Shown: in pieces, positions 38,657-49,653 of the stretch
Position numbering within the stretch: position 1 is the first letter of the stretch
Layout of the letters: each line of letters begins with the position of its first letter
From: JAGQOZ01 sp041399205
GTDB lineage: Bacteria > Planctomycetota > Planctomycetia > Pirellulales > Pirellulaceae
DNA: 64,000 nucleotides
Assembly (NCBI GenBank): GCA_041399205.1
Contig: JAWKTK010000014.1
Coordinates: forward strand, 124,001-188,000
Reading direction: 5' to 3'
Translations under genes and position numbers: made by a program
Notes under the pieces: generated by a model
What the model saw: the letters and a program-made list of their open reading frames with translations, nothing else
Told to the model about the DNA's origin: nothing
Databases searched by the model: none

Positions 38657-40981
38657 ATGCAGTTTCTCCATCAACCACTCACTTGGGCATTCTTTTTGGT
38701 GCTGCTGCCCCTGTTGATCCATCTGATCAACATGATGCGCCAGAAAAAAGTCCAATGGGCGGCCATGGAGTTTCTGCTAAAGAGCTACAAGAAGCATCGC
38801 CGCTGGGTCTGGCTGAAACAACTGTTATTGTTGCTGTTGCGGATGGTGGCCGTCGCCACGCTGGTGGCCATGTTGGCCAAACTGGTCACCAAAGATGAAT
38901 GGACCAGTTTCTTTTCTGGCCGAGCCACCCATCATTACGTATTGCTAGATGACAGTGTTTCCATGGGAGACCGTTCGGGAAACACCGAAGTCTTTGATGT
39001 TGCTCGCCAAGCGATTACGCAAATTACCGCGCGCGCTGCACAACAGTCGACTCCACAAAAAATGACGTTGATTCGTTTTTCTCAAGCCTCCAAGTCCGTA
39101 AATCAAACCGCAGTGGAAGCGATGGATTTGGCGGACTTGAACGCGGAAATGATTACGGGCAGTTTTGAAGAATTACTGCAGAATAAAGGGAGTTCGCTGC
39201 AAGTGTCGGACTTGGCAGTCGGGCCCGAGGCAGCGGTTGGCTTGGCGGAATCGCTGATTGCCGACGCCGTGGATGAAAAGCGAATCCTGCACGTGATCTC
39301 GGATTTTCGCCAGCCGTCTGCAGCGGACTTGCAACAAACCAAAGACGCGTTGGGACGACTGGAAAACGAAGGAACGGAAGTTCGCTTCGTTCGTTGTGCT
39401 CAGCAGCGCCGCGCCAATTTGGCGCTCACTGAACTGGCTCCGGCCGAAGGCACTCAAGCAGCCGGAGTCCCTTTCTTCGTCAATGTCAAAGTCAAGAATC
39501 TGGGCGAACAAACCGTGCCGCAAGTTCTGGTTCGCATCAAAACCGTGACCTATGCCAAGGCTCCTGACGGCAGCGAATCGCCACCGCAAACCGATCAACT
39601 TCCGGATATTCTGATTAACCAATTGGAGCCAGGTCAAACGGCGCTACGTCAAGTGCAAGTGGCGTTCGCAGCGCCCGGACAGCACGTCATTGAAGCGTCA
39701 TTGCCGCCCGATGCATTGGAGGCAGACAATCGAATTTGGAATGTGATCGACATTCCGGAAGGTGCGCCGGTCTTGATTGTGGACAGTGATCTGGAGCAAA
39801 CGGGCGCGTACTACTTAGAGTCGGTCTTCCGGCCGGGGCTAAGGACCAACACGGGCATCATGCCTACCAGCCAGCCGCTAGAATTCTTGCGAGACGCGTC
39901 GGTCGACGAACTGGCTAAATTCGATTCCATCTATTTGGTGAACATCGCGTCATTAGACGAAAAGTCGATGGAGAATTTGAACCGTTATGTCACCGACGGC
40001 GGCGGTTTGGGAGTTTTTCTGGGGCCGGACGTCAACGCCAATGCGTATACTCGCTGGTATGACGAAGGTCGCGGCGCGTTCCCTCTGCCGTTAGCGACGG
40101 ACAAAGAATTGCCGTTGCGAACTTCGGGCGAACCCGATGTCCAATTCCAAGATCATCCCATCTTTCAAGTCTTGCTGGGCGAACGCAATCCGTTTGCCAG
40201 GACCATTGCCGTCCAACGCTATTTCGCTCCGCCCTTGCGTTGGCAGCCGCCGGAACAGTCGACGGTACAGATGGCAGCGCGGCTTCGCAACGGAGATCCG
40301 TTGGTGGTGGAACAGCGGCTGGGTGATGGTCGAGTGGTCGCGTTTTTGACCACGGTCAATCCGGAATGGAATAACTGGGCACGCGAACCCAGCTTTGTCG
40401 TCGTAATGTTGCAAATGCAATCGCATTTGGCAGCTCCGCTACGAGACATCGCGGCTCGTTACGTTGGCAGTCCGATCCAGTTGCAGTTGCCGACAGATGC
40501 GTTTGCGCAAGAAGTTCGGTTCGTTCCGCCGCAAGACACTTCGTTGGGTGCGGCGGCCGAAATTCAAGTGCGAGCCGAAATGGCAGACGATTCGCCACTG
40601 ATGAATTTTCGCTTGGGCATTGCCGGTGATTCGAATCAACGATCGGGCGAAACCGATGTGCGAGGCGTCTATACCATGGAGGCCATAGAACTGGACGGTG
40701 GCGAATATCGTCAACGTTTTGCGTTGAACGTTGATCATCAAGAAAGCGAATTGGCATTGGCAACCGATGCGGATATTCGCGCCGCGTTGGCACCGCTCAG
40801 CCCGGCCATTTTGGACGCCGACAAGTTGATTTATGAAGACGTGGCGGACGCCGGTTTTTCCTGGACTCGCATTTTGCTGTTCGCACTGCTGGCATTTCTG
40901 TTAGGCGAACAGTTGTTAGCCTATTCTGCCAGCTATCATCCTCCACGATCCGTCGCAGCAACGGCAGGAGGACTTCGATGA
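38657..40981 (+). CDS. BatA-type membrane protein with VWA-like domain
   Basis: About 774 residues from ATG 38657 (MQFLHQPLTWAFFLV); a TTG at 38642 is the alternative. The N-terminal hydrophobic domain (WAFFLVLLPLLIHLINMM, then WLKQLLLLLLRMVAVATL) is the BatA double-helix domain. A VWA-like domain with YVLLDDSVSMGD follows. A CARDB-like extension and a GATase-like segment (MENLNRYVTDGGGLGVFLGP) come next, and one helix near the C-terminus (ILLFALLAFLLGEQLLAY). Its stop overlaps the next start by 4 bases (ATGA). Confidence 0.85.
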   Translation: MQFLHQPLTWAFFLVLLPLLIHLINMMRQKKVQWAAMEFLLKSYKKHRRWVWLKQLLLLLLRMVAVATLVAMLAKLVTKDEWTSFFSGRATHHYVLLDDSVSMGDRSGNTEVFDVARQAITQITARAAQQSTPQKMTLIRFSQASKSVNQTAVEAMDLADLNAEMITGSFEELLQNKGSSLQVSDLAVGPEAAVGLAESLIADAVDEKRILHVISDFRQPSAADLQQTKDALGRLENEGTEVRFVRCAQQRRANLALTELAPAEGTQAAGVPFFVNVKVKNLGEQTVPQVLVRIKTVTYAKAPDGSESPPQTDQLPDILINQLEPGQTALRQVQVAFAAPGQHVIEASLPPDALEADNRIWNVIDIPEGAPVLIVDSDLEQTGAYYLESVFRPGLRTNTGIMPTSQPLEFLRDASVDELAKFDSIYLVNIASLDEKSMENLNRYVTDGGGLGVFLGPDVNANAYTRWYDEGRGAFPLPLATDKELPLRTSGEPDVQFQDHPIFQVLLGERNPFARTIAVQRYFAPPLRWQPPEQSTVQMAARLRNGDPLVVEQRLGDGRVVAFLTTVNPEWNNWAREPSFVVVMLQMQSHLAAPLRDIAARYVGSPIQLQLPTDAFAQEVRFVPPQDTSLGAAAEIQVRAEMADDSPLMNFRLGIAGDSNQRSGETDVRGVYTMEAIELDGGEYRQRFALNVDHQESELALATDADIRAALAPLSPAILDADKLIYEDVADAGFSWTRILLFALLAFLLGEQLLAYSASYHPPRSVAATAGGLR

Positions 40982-43759
40982 TTTCGCGAATCCGCATGCC
41001 GTTTGCCGATGTGACTCGGACGATTTTCGAATTCACTCAGCTCCAATCCATGACGCAATGGTGGCATTGGATGGCACTGGCGTCCGTAGTGTTGGCGGTT
41101 TTGCTGTTTGTCATCTATCTGTATCGCATCGATTCGGTGGAACTGCGTCGCGGCACGCGCTGGTTGCTGGTAACGCTCCGAATTGCGGCGCTGGTGGGAT
41201 TGTTGTTTTTCTTTTTGGACCTGCAGAAACGGACCGAAAAACAAGTTGTCAAAAATTCGCGAGTGGCCGTGTTGGTGGACACCAGTCAAAGCATGGGCTT
41301 GGTCGACAAAACAGGTAGCCCGAACGATTCTGATTTGGCGCGGATAGATCAAGTTGTCACGTTTTTCCAGGATTCGCCGCTGCTGGAACAACTGACGGCC
41401 AAGCACGACGTGGCCCTGTTTCGGTTTGATCAGTCCGCTGCGCCAGAAGTCATCGCCACCTTTGCCAAACAGGTTCAGCAGGACGCTGAAGGCAAATTGG
41501 ATGTTCGCCAAGAACAAGAAGCAGAAATTGCCAGCGCTAAACCGTTGTGGTGGCTGGCCATCAGCGTTTTGGGCGTAGCTGCTTTCTTGGCGGTGCTGCA
41601 TTGGCTGATGGGTCGGCAAACCCGGGGTGCAGAAGGAGAAGCTTGGTTGCTGTTGGCGGCTGGCGTCACGCTGATTGTGGCCATCGTTTGCGGAGCCGTG
41701 GCGAACCTGCGTCACCCCAGCGTTTCTGCGCTGGTCGCCTTGGGCCTGCAGTCGGCTCGATTCGAAGACAATGCGTCTGATGCGAATCCAGCGGACGATG
41801 GGGAAATCAACAATTCGTCCGACGACGATTCGCCTGACAACATCGATTGGGCAAACGTCTTGGCCGCCAAAGGCACGGAAACTCGATTGGGCGAAGCGAT
41901 TCGTTGGGTAGTGGAACGTGAACGAGGCGGACCGATTGCGGGCGTGGTGGTCATAACGGACGGAGCGGGAAATGCGGGTGTCAATCACGCCATTGCTGCG
42001 GACGCCGCCAAACAAGCTCAGGTTCCTGTCTTCACTGTGGGAATTGGTTCCGACCGCCGTCCAACCAACGTGCGACTGGTGGATCTGGAAGCACCTCGGC
42101 GAGTTTACCCGGGTGATGATTTTCAATTGACCGCTTATGTACAAGCGTTTGGCATGTTGGGCTCGCTGAAGTTGGAACTGTTTTCTCGACCAGAATCTGC
42201 CGATGTGTCGGGCGACGTATTGGAACAAGAAGTCACGGTGACATTGACCGAAGACGGAGCGGTGCTGCCGGTCAAGATGGAAGTCACTCCGGATCAAGTG
42301 GGACAGCGGATTTATTCCATCAAGGTTTCGCCGGGACCGCAGGATTTGGATGATTCGGACAATGTGCAGACGGCCAGTGTTAGCGTGGTCGACCGTAAGA
42401 CCAAAGTTTTGATGCTGGCAGGCGGGCCGATGCGAGAATACCGGTTCGCTAGGAACATGCTGTATCGAGACCAAGAGGTGACGACGCATGTGCTGTTGCA
42501 AACAGCCGAACCGGAAACAGCACAAGAGGCGGACGAAGTGCTGATCGACTTCCCAGACACGCCGGAAGAAATGTTTGAATACGATTGCGTCATCGCGTTT
42601 GATCCTGATTGGCGTCAGTTAAGCGAATCGCAAATTGAACTACTGGATCGCTGGGTGGCCGAAAAGGCGGGCGGTTTGATCTTGGTGGCCGGTCCGGTCT
42701 ACATTCCCGAATGGACTCGGACACAGCAAGGTGATTCTAAACTCACGCCGATTCGAGCTTTGTATCCGGTTACGTTTTATAGCCGAGGCAGTTTGTCGGT
42801 TCGCTTGGGACGAGTGACTTCGGATAATGCGTGGCCCATTCGTTTTACCGACGATGGGCTGCGAAGCGAATTCCTGTGGCTGGAAGATGAAGCGGAAGCC
42901 AGTCAGCAGTTATGGTCAGAATTTGATGGCGTCTATGGTTATGCGGCGGTGAAAGACATTAAGCCCGGGACCAAGGTGTACGGCTATTTTTCAGATCCCG
43001 ACACGGAAATCGACGGCCAATTGCCGGTGTTGCTGGCGGGGCAATTTTTTGGTGCCGGCCGCGTCTTTTATTTGGGCAGCGGCGAAATGTGGCGACTTCG
43101 CGAATTGGACGATGCCTATTTCGAGCGGTTTTACACCAAGTTGGTACGAGAAGTTTCGCAGGGAAGATTGTTACGAGATTCCAGTCGCGGGATTCTGCTG
43201 GTAGATACACAACGAGCGATGTTGGGTGACACGATAACGGTTCGAGCCAGTTTGAGCGATGCGCAGTTTCGTCCGCTGGAGCGCGAGCAAGTGCAGGCTC
43301 AACTGGTACGTCCAAATGGCAGTCGCGGCGAATTGATTCTTCGCCAGCCGAAGGATACCGATCGAGCGGGTATGTTTATGGGCCAATTTCCGGCCATTCT
43401 GGAAGGTGAATATTCGATCGAATTGATCATCCCAGAAAGCGAAGATGAACTTCTGACGCAAGAGGTCAAGAGTTCGCATGCCCGCGCTGGAATTGGAGAA
43501 GCCTCAACGAGATGACGCCGTGCTGGCCGAGATTGCCGAAACTAGCGGCGGGGCGTATTTCGTAGGGTTAGAGAATGTGGCCTCGACGGATGCCGCGGTC
43601 AATCTGGCTGGCAAACTGCCGTCCAAAGATCAAGAAACGTTCCTGCCAGGAACCCCAGATAAAGAATTCGAACTGACACTGATGTCTTGGCTGTTGGCGT
43701 TGATTTGTGGCTGTCTCTGCTTCGAGTGGCTGATTCGTCGACTGAGTAAACTGGCGTAA
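40978..43759 (+). CDS. Membrane-bound VWA/glutamine-amidotransferase-like protein (frameshifted near the end)
   Basis: Composite of about 926 residues. Two N-terminal helices (WMALASVVLAVLLFVIYLYR, LLVTLRIAALVGLLFFFLD), a split VWA domain with VAVLVDTSQSMGL and VVITDGAGNAGV, two more helices between them, and a GATase-like domain (DRWVAEKAGGLILVAGPVY). Near 43470 an extra G changes the frame. MPALELEKPQRDDAVLAEIA then continues and ends with a last helix (LMSWLLALICGCLCFEWLI). This is the usual partner of BatA-like proteins in planctomycete MoxR operons. Ligand unknown. Confidence 0.8.
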
Positions 43760-43778
43760 TAACTTAAATTGAAATCGC

Positions 43779-46061
43779 ATGACAAGTCCTCGTCACACAG
43801 AACTCGCTGACAACGTGCGATCCGTCTTGGATCGTCTGAAAGGCCGCATACGTTGGTATGTTTGGCTGGAAGGACTGTCGTGGATGGTGGTCTGTTTGGG
43901 CGCGGTTTATTGGTTGGGATTGGCGCTGGACTACTTGCCGGTGTTGGCCGGTTCCACAGAAATGCCTCGTGCTGCTCGAGCCACCATCCTGCTGATGACT
44001 TTGGCTGCTGTGGCGTTTATTGCGTATCGCTGGATCTTGCGACGCGCCTTTGTGCGATTTACCAATCGCAATATGGCGACGCTGATTGAACGCAAATTTC
44101 CTGAATTTGGCGACAGCCTGCTGACCACCGTCGAATTTGCGGAAGCAGCGCCGGAAGACCGACCGGCCATGCTGGATCGGACTCGCGAAGACGCAATTGC
44201 CAAGATTCAGCAAATTGATGTGAATCAAGTCTTTGATTTGCGTCCGCTAATGCGAGCCATCTTGTTGGCCGGTGTATTGGGATTGTCGATTGTCGTGTTC
44301 GGTGCCGCGAACCTGGATGCGTTTCGACATTGGACCAGTCGCTTGCTGTTGCTTACTGACCAAGAATGGCCCAGAAAAGCAGCAATCGAGTTGTTGGACT
44401 TTTCGCAGTCGCTGCGCAAAGTGGCCGAAGGAACCGACGTGACACTTCGAGTTCGCGCGGATGCAGATCGCACGATTCCTCGTCTGTGCACCATCTATTT
44501 TCGTACGGAAAATGGGGAACGCGGCCGAGTAAACATGAGCAAGGATGGTGAACCGGTAGATGGTTTTCAGTACTATCGATTTAGTGGTACGCCGTTTCAA
44601 GGCATGTTGGAATCGGTGGCCTTCGACGTGGTGGGTTACGATCATCGGTTGAATGATTTTCAAATTGAAGTGGTGCCTAGCCCCAGCATTGTAGACATAC
44701 AGCTTCGCGCTGAATTTCCAGAATACACGGGGCGTCTGCCGCGTACGGACCCCTGGTCGCTGGGGACTCGTGTGCCGATCGGCAGTCGCATTCGATTGGT
44801 CGGCAAGTGCAATAAGCCCTTATCTCAAGTGTTGATTGCGCCACAGATGGTCGATGGTGCAGATGAAGAAGCGATTGTCGAGCCCATTTTGTTGCAGCCC
44901 GATAAGGCCGACGCAACTTCGTTTACGGCCGAAATTGATTCACTGGAAGAGTCGCTGAACTGGGCCGTCACGCTTACAGATCAAGATGGAATCACCAGCG
45001 AACAACCGTTTCGATTGGTGATTGGTGCCGTCGCCGATTCGCCTCCTAACTTAGACATTACGCTCAAAGGGATCGGCACGGCCATTACGCCTCAGGTTCG
45101 GTTGCCTATTCAAGGCAAGGTGGAAGATGATTACGGTATCAAGTCGGCTTGGTTTAACGTGGCTGTTCAAGACAAACCAGATGTCTTGCGACACCCATTT
45201 GCCGTACCCGGTACCGGACAGATTGATACGGAATTGGATGTGCGCAAGCAAAGTCAAGCCGATTCACAGTTCCTGTTAAATCCGGGCGAAATGGTGGAGC
45301 TGACCATTCAAGCCGAGGATGGATTCAATCTGCAAGATGCGAATCAAGGCAACATTGGGATCAGCGAAGCGTTTCCGCTGGAAGTGGTTGAACCCGATGC
45401 ATTGTTGGCATTGCTGGAAGCCAAGGAGTTAGGCCTGCGACGTCGTTTTGAACAGGTCATTGCTGAAATGACGGAAACTCGCGATTCATTGGCACGAGTC
45501 AAACAGGAGGCGTCTAATTCGGTCGACAGCAGCGCAAATTCGTCGGACGAATCAGACGATGCGTCCAGTGAGGACTCGGCGGCCAATCAAGATCAAGACC
45601 GATTAGATTCGCTGCGGTTACTTCGCGTGCAACGAGCTCGTTTGCAGGGCGACAAGTCAATGCAAGAAGTTTTGGGCGTGGCGGTTTCGTTCGAAAACAT
45701 TCGCGAAGAATTGATCAACAATCGCATCGACACGGAAGAACGGAAGATTCGTTTGCAGGACCAGATTGCAGCTCCGCTCAGGCAAATTGCCGAACAGCAG
45801 TTTCCAGCGTGGGATGATTATTTGGCCACACTGGAAACTTTGGTGCAAGGAAAACAGGCCGCGGCCGATGAAGCCGAACAAGCGGTGCGTTTAACGGACG
45901 AATTGATTTTGGCTATGGAAGAGATTCTTTCTAGAATGGAAGAACTTGAGTCCTATAACGAATTGGTCGCCCTTGTGCGTTCCATATTGGAGGAACAAAC
46001 CGAACTACTGGAAGAGACCCAGGAAGAGCGGAAACGCCAAGTTCAGTCACTGTTTGATTGA
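43779..46061 (+). CDS. DUF4175-like membrane protein with coiled-coil C-terminus
   Basis: 760 residues. Two helix pairs at the N-terminus (LSWMVVCLGAVYWLGLALDY, AARATILLMTLAAVAFIAYR, then LMRAILLAGVLGLSIVVFGA) are followed by a long extracytoplasmic region containing an Ig-like domain (VDIQLRAEFPEYTGRLPRTD). The C-terminal 200 residues are coiled coil (MTETRDSLARVKQEASNSVD to the end), interrupted by a Ser/Asp-rich linker. It resembles DUF4175 proteins, which often occur in VWA operons. It starts 19 bases after the preceding gene. Confidence 0.75.
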   Translation: MTSPRHTELADNVRSVLDRLKGRIRWYVWLEGLSWMVVCLGAVYWLGLALDYLPVLAGSTEMPRAARATILLMTLAAVAFIAYRWILRRAFVRFTNRNMATLIERKFPEFGDSLLTTVEFAEAAPEDRPAMLDRTREDAIAKIQQIDVNQVFDLRPLMRAILLAGVLGLSIVVFGAANLDAFRHWTSRLLLLTDQEWPRKAAIELLDFSQSLRKVAEGTDVTLRVRADADRTIPRLCTIYFRTENGERGRVNMSKDGEPVDGFQYYRFSGTPFQGMLESVAFDVVGYDHRLNDFQIEVVPSPSIVDIQLRAEFPEYTGRLPRTDPWSLGTRVPIGSRIRLVGKCNKPLSQVLIAPQMVDGADEEAIVEPILLQPDKADATSFTAEIDSLEESLNWAVTLTDQDGITSEQPFRLVIGAVADSPPNLDITLKGIGTAITPQVRLPIQGKVEDDYGIKSAWFNVAVQDKPDVLRHPFAVPGTGQIDTELDVRKQSQADSQFLLNPGEMVELTIQAEDGFNLQDANQGNIGISEAFPLEVVEPDALLALLEAKELGLRRRFEQVIAEMTETRDSLARVKQEASNSVDSSANSSDESDDASSEDSAANQDQDRLDSLRLLRVQRARLQGDKSMQEVLGVAVSFENIREELINNRIDTEERKIRLQDQIAAPLRQIAEQQFPAWDDYLATLETLVQGKQAAADEAEQAVRLTDELILAMEEILSRMEELESYNELVALVRSILEEQTELLEETQEERKRQVQSLFD

Positions 46062-46170
46062 GTGCCTTATTTGGGGCGGAAAACGAGCGATTTTGCTATG
46101 CGTTTGGTACACTTGTCAAAGAAAGTGGCCTGTTTGGAAAAAGGGCGATATCCCCTTAGGAGTTCATGAG

Positions 46171-48616
46171 ATGTTTGTTTGGTCCCATCAGCGTCGGCAT
46201 ATTCGCAATTGCGTTCTTGGCGTTTGGCTGGCGTGGGTCGGCGTTTCTGGGGCTCAAGATGGTTCGCCCCAAACTCCGCCAACGGGGACAGAAAAGTTGG
46301 CGTTGAAGCAATCTGAATTGGCGGACAAATATCAGCGACTGGAAATGCTGATTCTAAAAATGTCCGAAGCCAGCGCCAGTGAAGATCCTCGCCGAGCCGC
46401 CCTGCTGAAGCAGGCACTCAGCCAAAGCAAGGATAATCACATTCGGCTGCAAATGGACACGCTGACGGAATTGCTGGCCAAGCAACAGCTGAAACGAGCG
46501 GTCGATAATCAGACGCAAGTTCGCAATGATATTCGCGCCTTGCTGGAGCTATTGCTGAGCGAAGACCGAGAAGATCGGCTAAAGAACGAACAAGCTCGAG
46601 TCAAAGAGTACATCAAAGAATTGGATCGAATAATTCGACAGCAAAAAGGTGTGCAAGGTCGAACCGAAGGAGGAGCCAACGAATTGCAGTTGGCCAAGGA
46701 TCAGGGTAACGTCGCGGATCGAGCTTCCGAGTTGGCCAAGACCATTAAGGAAAATGAGAATCCTGACAGCTCCGACAGTGAATCTTCAGAATCATCGGAT
46801 TCGGACGGCAATTCAAGCGACACGAACAGCGCCGGCGATTCTAAAGATCCCACCGAAGGTTTTCGAGTGGGAGATCGAGTCGAGGTGGAAACAAAGGACG
46901 GCAAGACTCGTGTCGGCACCATCACCGAAAAAACGCTCGAATCTATCTCGCTAGGTGACCGCCAAGCCTCCGGCGAACAATCCCAGTCTGGAGAAGGCCA
47001 GTCTGGAGAAGGCGAATCTGGAGAAGGCGAATCTGGAGAAGGCGAATCTGCAGAAGGTCAATCTGGAGAAGGTCAATGGAGAAGGTCAATCTGGAGAAGG
47101 TCAATCTGGAGAAGGTCAATCTGGAGAAGGTCAATCTGGAGAAGGTCAGTCTGGAGAAGGCCAATCTGGTGAAGGCCAATCTGGTGAAGGCCAATCTGGT
47201 GAAGGCCAATCTGGTGAAGGCCAATCTGGTGAAGGCCAGTCTGGAGAAGGCCAATCTGGAGAAGGCCAATCTGGAGAAGGCCAGTCTGGAGAAGGCCAAT
47301 CTGGAGAAGGCCAATCTGGAGAAGGCCAATCTGGAGAAGGCCAGTCTGGAGAAGGCCAGTCTGGACAAGGCCAATCTGGAGAAGGTCAATCTGGAGAAGG
47401 CCAGTCTGGAGAAGGCCAATCTGGAGAAGGTCAGTCTGGAGAAGGTGGTCGCGATCGAATCGAAAAGTCAGACATTGAACGAATAACAAAAGCTCCTGAA
47501 GGCGGACAGCAAGGAGGTCAGCAAGGCGGTCAGCAAGGCGGTCAACAAGGCGGTCAACAAGGAGGTCAACAAGGAGGTCAACAAGGAGGTCAGCAAGGCG
47601 GACAACAAGGCGGACAACAAGGCGGACAACAAGGCGGACAACAAGGCGGACAACAAGGCGGACAACAAGGCGGACAACAAGGCGGTCAACAAGGCGGACA
47701 GCAAGGCGGACAGCAAGGCGGTCAGCAAGGCGGACAGCAAGGCGGACAACAAGGAGGACAGCAGCCTCCGTCACAGAATCAGTTTCCGGGTCAGCAGCGA
47801 ATCGAAGCGGCTCAAGAAAAGATGCGAGAAGCCGAATTGCGATTGGAAGAGGCCAAACGAGAAGACGCGGTCGAAGCTCAGGAAGAAGCTCAGCGTTTAC
47901 TGGCGGAAGCCAAGGCGGAGCTGGAAGAGATACTTCGGCAGTTGCGAGAAGAAGAGATTGAACGCACCTTGGCGCAGTTGGAATCGCGGTTTCGCAAGAT
48001 GCTGGAAATGCAGCTGAAAGTTTACGATGACACTCGGCGTTTGGATCAGGTCGAGCCCGAACGGCGCGAACAACAGTTTCAAATTCGAGCCGGCCAGTTG
48101 GGCGGCTGGAAGAGCGTCGCATAGTGCAAGAGGCGGACAAAGCGTTGCTGCTGTTGGTCGAAGAAGGTTCGTCCATCGCCTTTCCAGAAGCAACCGAGCA
48201 GATGCGGAGTGACATGTTGGAAGTGGCTGAACGATTGACGGAAGCCAAAGGTCGCTCGGATCACACAAGGCTTGGAAGAAGATGTCATATCGGCTTTAGA
48301 AGAGATGATTGAAGCGTTGCAAAAGGCACAACAAGACGCCGAACAGCGGCGTCAGCAGCAACAACAACAGCAACAGCAGCAACAACAAGAAGACCAACCC
48401 TTGGTGGATAAAATTGCGGAACTGAAAATGATCCGAGCCTTACAAATACGCGTCAACAAGCGAACCAATCGGTACGCTCGGATGCTGGACGACATCGACG
48501 ATGAAGTGGGACAAGCCACCGATGTCGATTTACAGCGTTCGCTGGAAGATCTGTCGGATCGAGAAGCACGGATTCAGGAAATCACTCGCGACATTGTTTT
48601 GGAGAAAAATCAATGA
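46171..48616 (+). CDS. Secreted low-complexity (GQSGE)n/(GGQQ)n repeat protein with coiled-coil ends (three frameshifts)
   Basis: ATG 46171 follows an AGGAG ribosome binding site (about 9 bases). A signal peptide (RNCVLGVWLAWVGVSGAQ) leads into a helical region (ELADKYQRLEMLILKMSEAS and following). Then come an acidic Ser/Asp linker, a short KOW-like stretch (VGDRVEVETKDGKTRVGTIT), about 31 units of GQSGE, 22 units of GGQQ, and a second coiled-coil region (EKMREAELRLEEAKREDAVE onwards). A 2-base loss near 47073 breaks the frame inside the first repeat. Further breaks lie near 48110 and 48265. The C-terminal part includes a poly-Q stretch and ends MSV-overlapping with the next gene by 4 bases. 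The disordered, hydrophilic repeat resembles a spacer between two helical domains. No family recognised. Confidence 0.7.
46984..47446 (+). repeat. 15-base tandem repeat, about 31 units (GQSGE)
   Basis: Units of GGCCAATCTGGAGAA with third-position variants (CAA/CAG, GGC/GGT, and GAA in the first few). The length is 463 bases, exactly 31 units minus 2. The missing two bases are at about 47073-47075, where CAATCTGG became CAATGG. This 2-base loss causes the frameshift. Confidence 0.92.
47501..47764 (+). repeat. 12-base tandem repeat, 22 units (GGQQ)
   Basis: Units of GGCGGACAGCAA with small third-position variants (GGA/GGT, CAG/CAA). The array is 264 bases, exactly 22 units, and keeps the frame. 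Confidence 0.92.
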
Positions 48617-49649
48617 GCGTTTATCGACCGTTCTTGGCATTGATGGTGGCCTGTTGCAGCGTCGCATCGGTTCTTGCCGCAGCGACGGATGATCTGGAGA
48701 AGGCAGCCACGTGGCACATTCCGTCCGCTCAGGATGTGCGAACCAAGTTAGACGATTGGGCTTTGCAAAATCTAGATGAAAACCAGCGAATGCAGTTGGA
48801 TCGCTTGTGGCAAGATATTGTTACCAGTGATGAAATTCTGACCGCGACGGTGGAAAGCTTTGCCTTGTCAGATTCGCGGATTCGAACGTTGATCGATTTC
48901 TGTTCGACACCCAAACAAGATGCATTGCTGCCGGAATTCTCCATTTTGGATGAACCCAAATTCGCTCCGGAAGTGCGGCACAATCTCAAGTTATTCGTTG
49001 CCAAATGGCTAGCCAATCACCAGCTGTTCAATGAATCGCAAGAATTACTGCATGACGTGCAACCCGCGGACGTGGTCGATCCCGCGTCCTTGTTGTTCTG
49101 CAAGGCAGTGTCCGCGCACCGTTTGCTACAAAAAGAAGATTGCTTGCAGACATTGAAGACGCTGAATGAAAACCAAGATCAGTTGCCAAATCGCTACGCC
49201 ACGTTGGCTCGGTTGATGGAGGCAGACTTGACGCCGCTACAGACCGATTCACTGGATGAAGTTTCGCGGATCATGTCCAACATTACCACTCGGTTGGAAC
49301 TGGGGCGAGCTGGCACGCGAGTTCGCAAGGAAGAAGAATCGGTGATCGCCAAATTGGACAAAATGATCGAGGATTTGGAAGAACAAGCCAAGCAGCAACA
49401 ACAGGCGTCGTCCAGTGGTAATGCGGCCGGTTCGAACCAGCCAACATCGCCGCTTGATCGTAGCGTGGCCGGAGGCCAAAGGGCGAAGGAAACGTCGATC
49501 CCAAGCGATTAGATCAAGAAGCCGATTGGGGCGATTTGCCTCCCAAGGAACGAGAAGCGGCGTTGCAGGAGCTGGGCAAGGATTTGCCTTCGCATTATCG
49601 AGACGTTATTGAAGAATACTTTCAAAAGTTGGCTCGAGAAAAGGAGTAA
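48613..49649 (+). CDS. Secreted helical protein of unknown function (frameshifted)
   Basis: Composite of about 345 residues. The signal peptide is YRPFLALMVACCSVASVLAA. The middle is helical and TPR-like (LFNESQELLHDVQPADVVDP, KEDCLQTLKTLNENQDQLPN), followed by coiled coil (EESVIAKLDKMIEDLEEQAK). Near 49480 the frame changes, and the true C-terminus reads DQEADWGDLPPKEREAALQE ... SHYRDVIEEYFQKLAREKE, ending at TAA 49647. It overlaps the preceding gene by 4 bases and lies 4 bases before the NPCBM gene. The PPKEREAALQ...PSHYRDVIEEYF tail recurs in planctomycete operon proteins next to MoxR (from memory). Confidence 0.7.
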
Positions 49650-49653
49650 CCGT

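Noticed and set aside
46984..47764. Repeats considered as a CRISPR array
   Set aside because: There are no spacers. The units are contiguous, 15 or 12 bases long, and encode a peptide in frame.
46943..48248. Long minus-strand frames opposite the repeat protein (LAFSRL-type and LVVRLVVRL-type)
   Set aside because: They are mirror images of the GQSGE and GGQQ arrays on the other strand. They have no start or family features.
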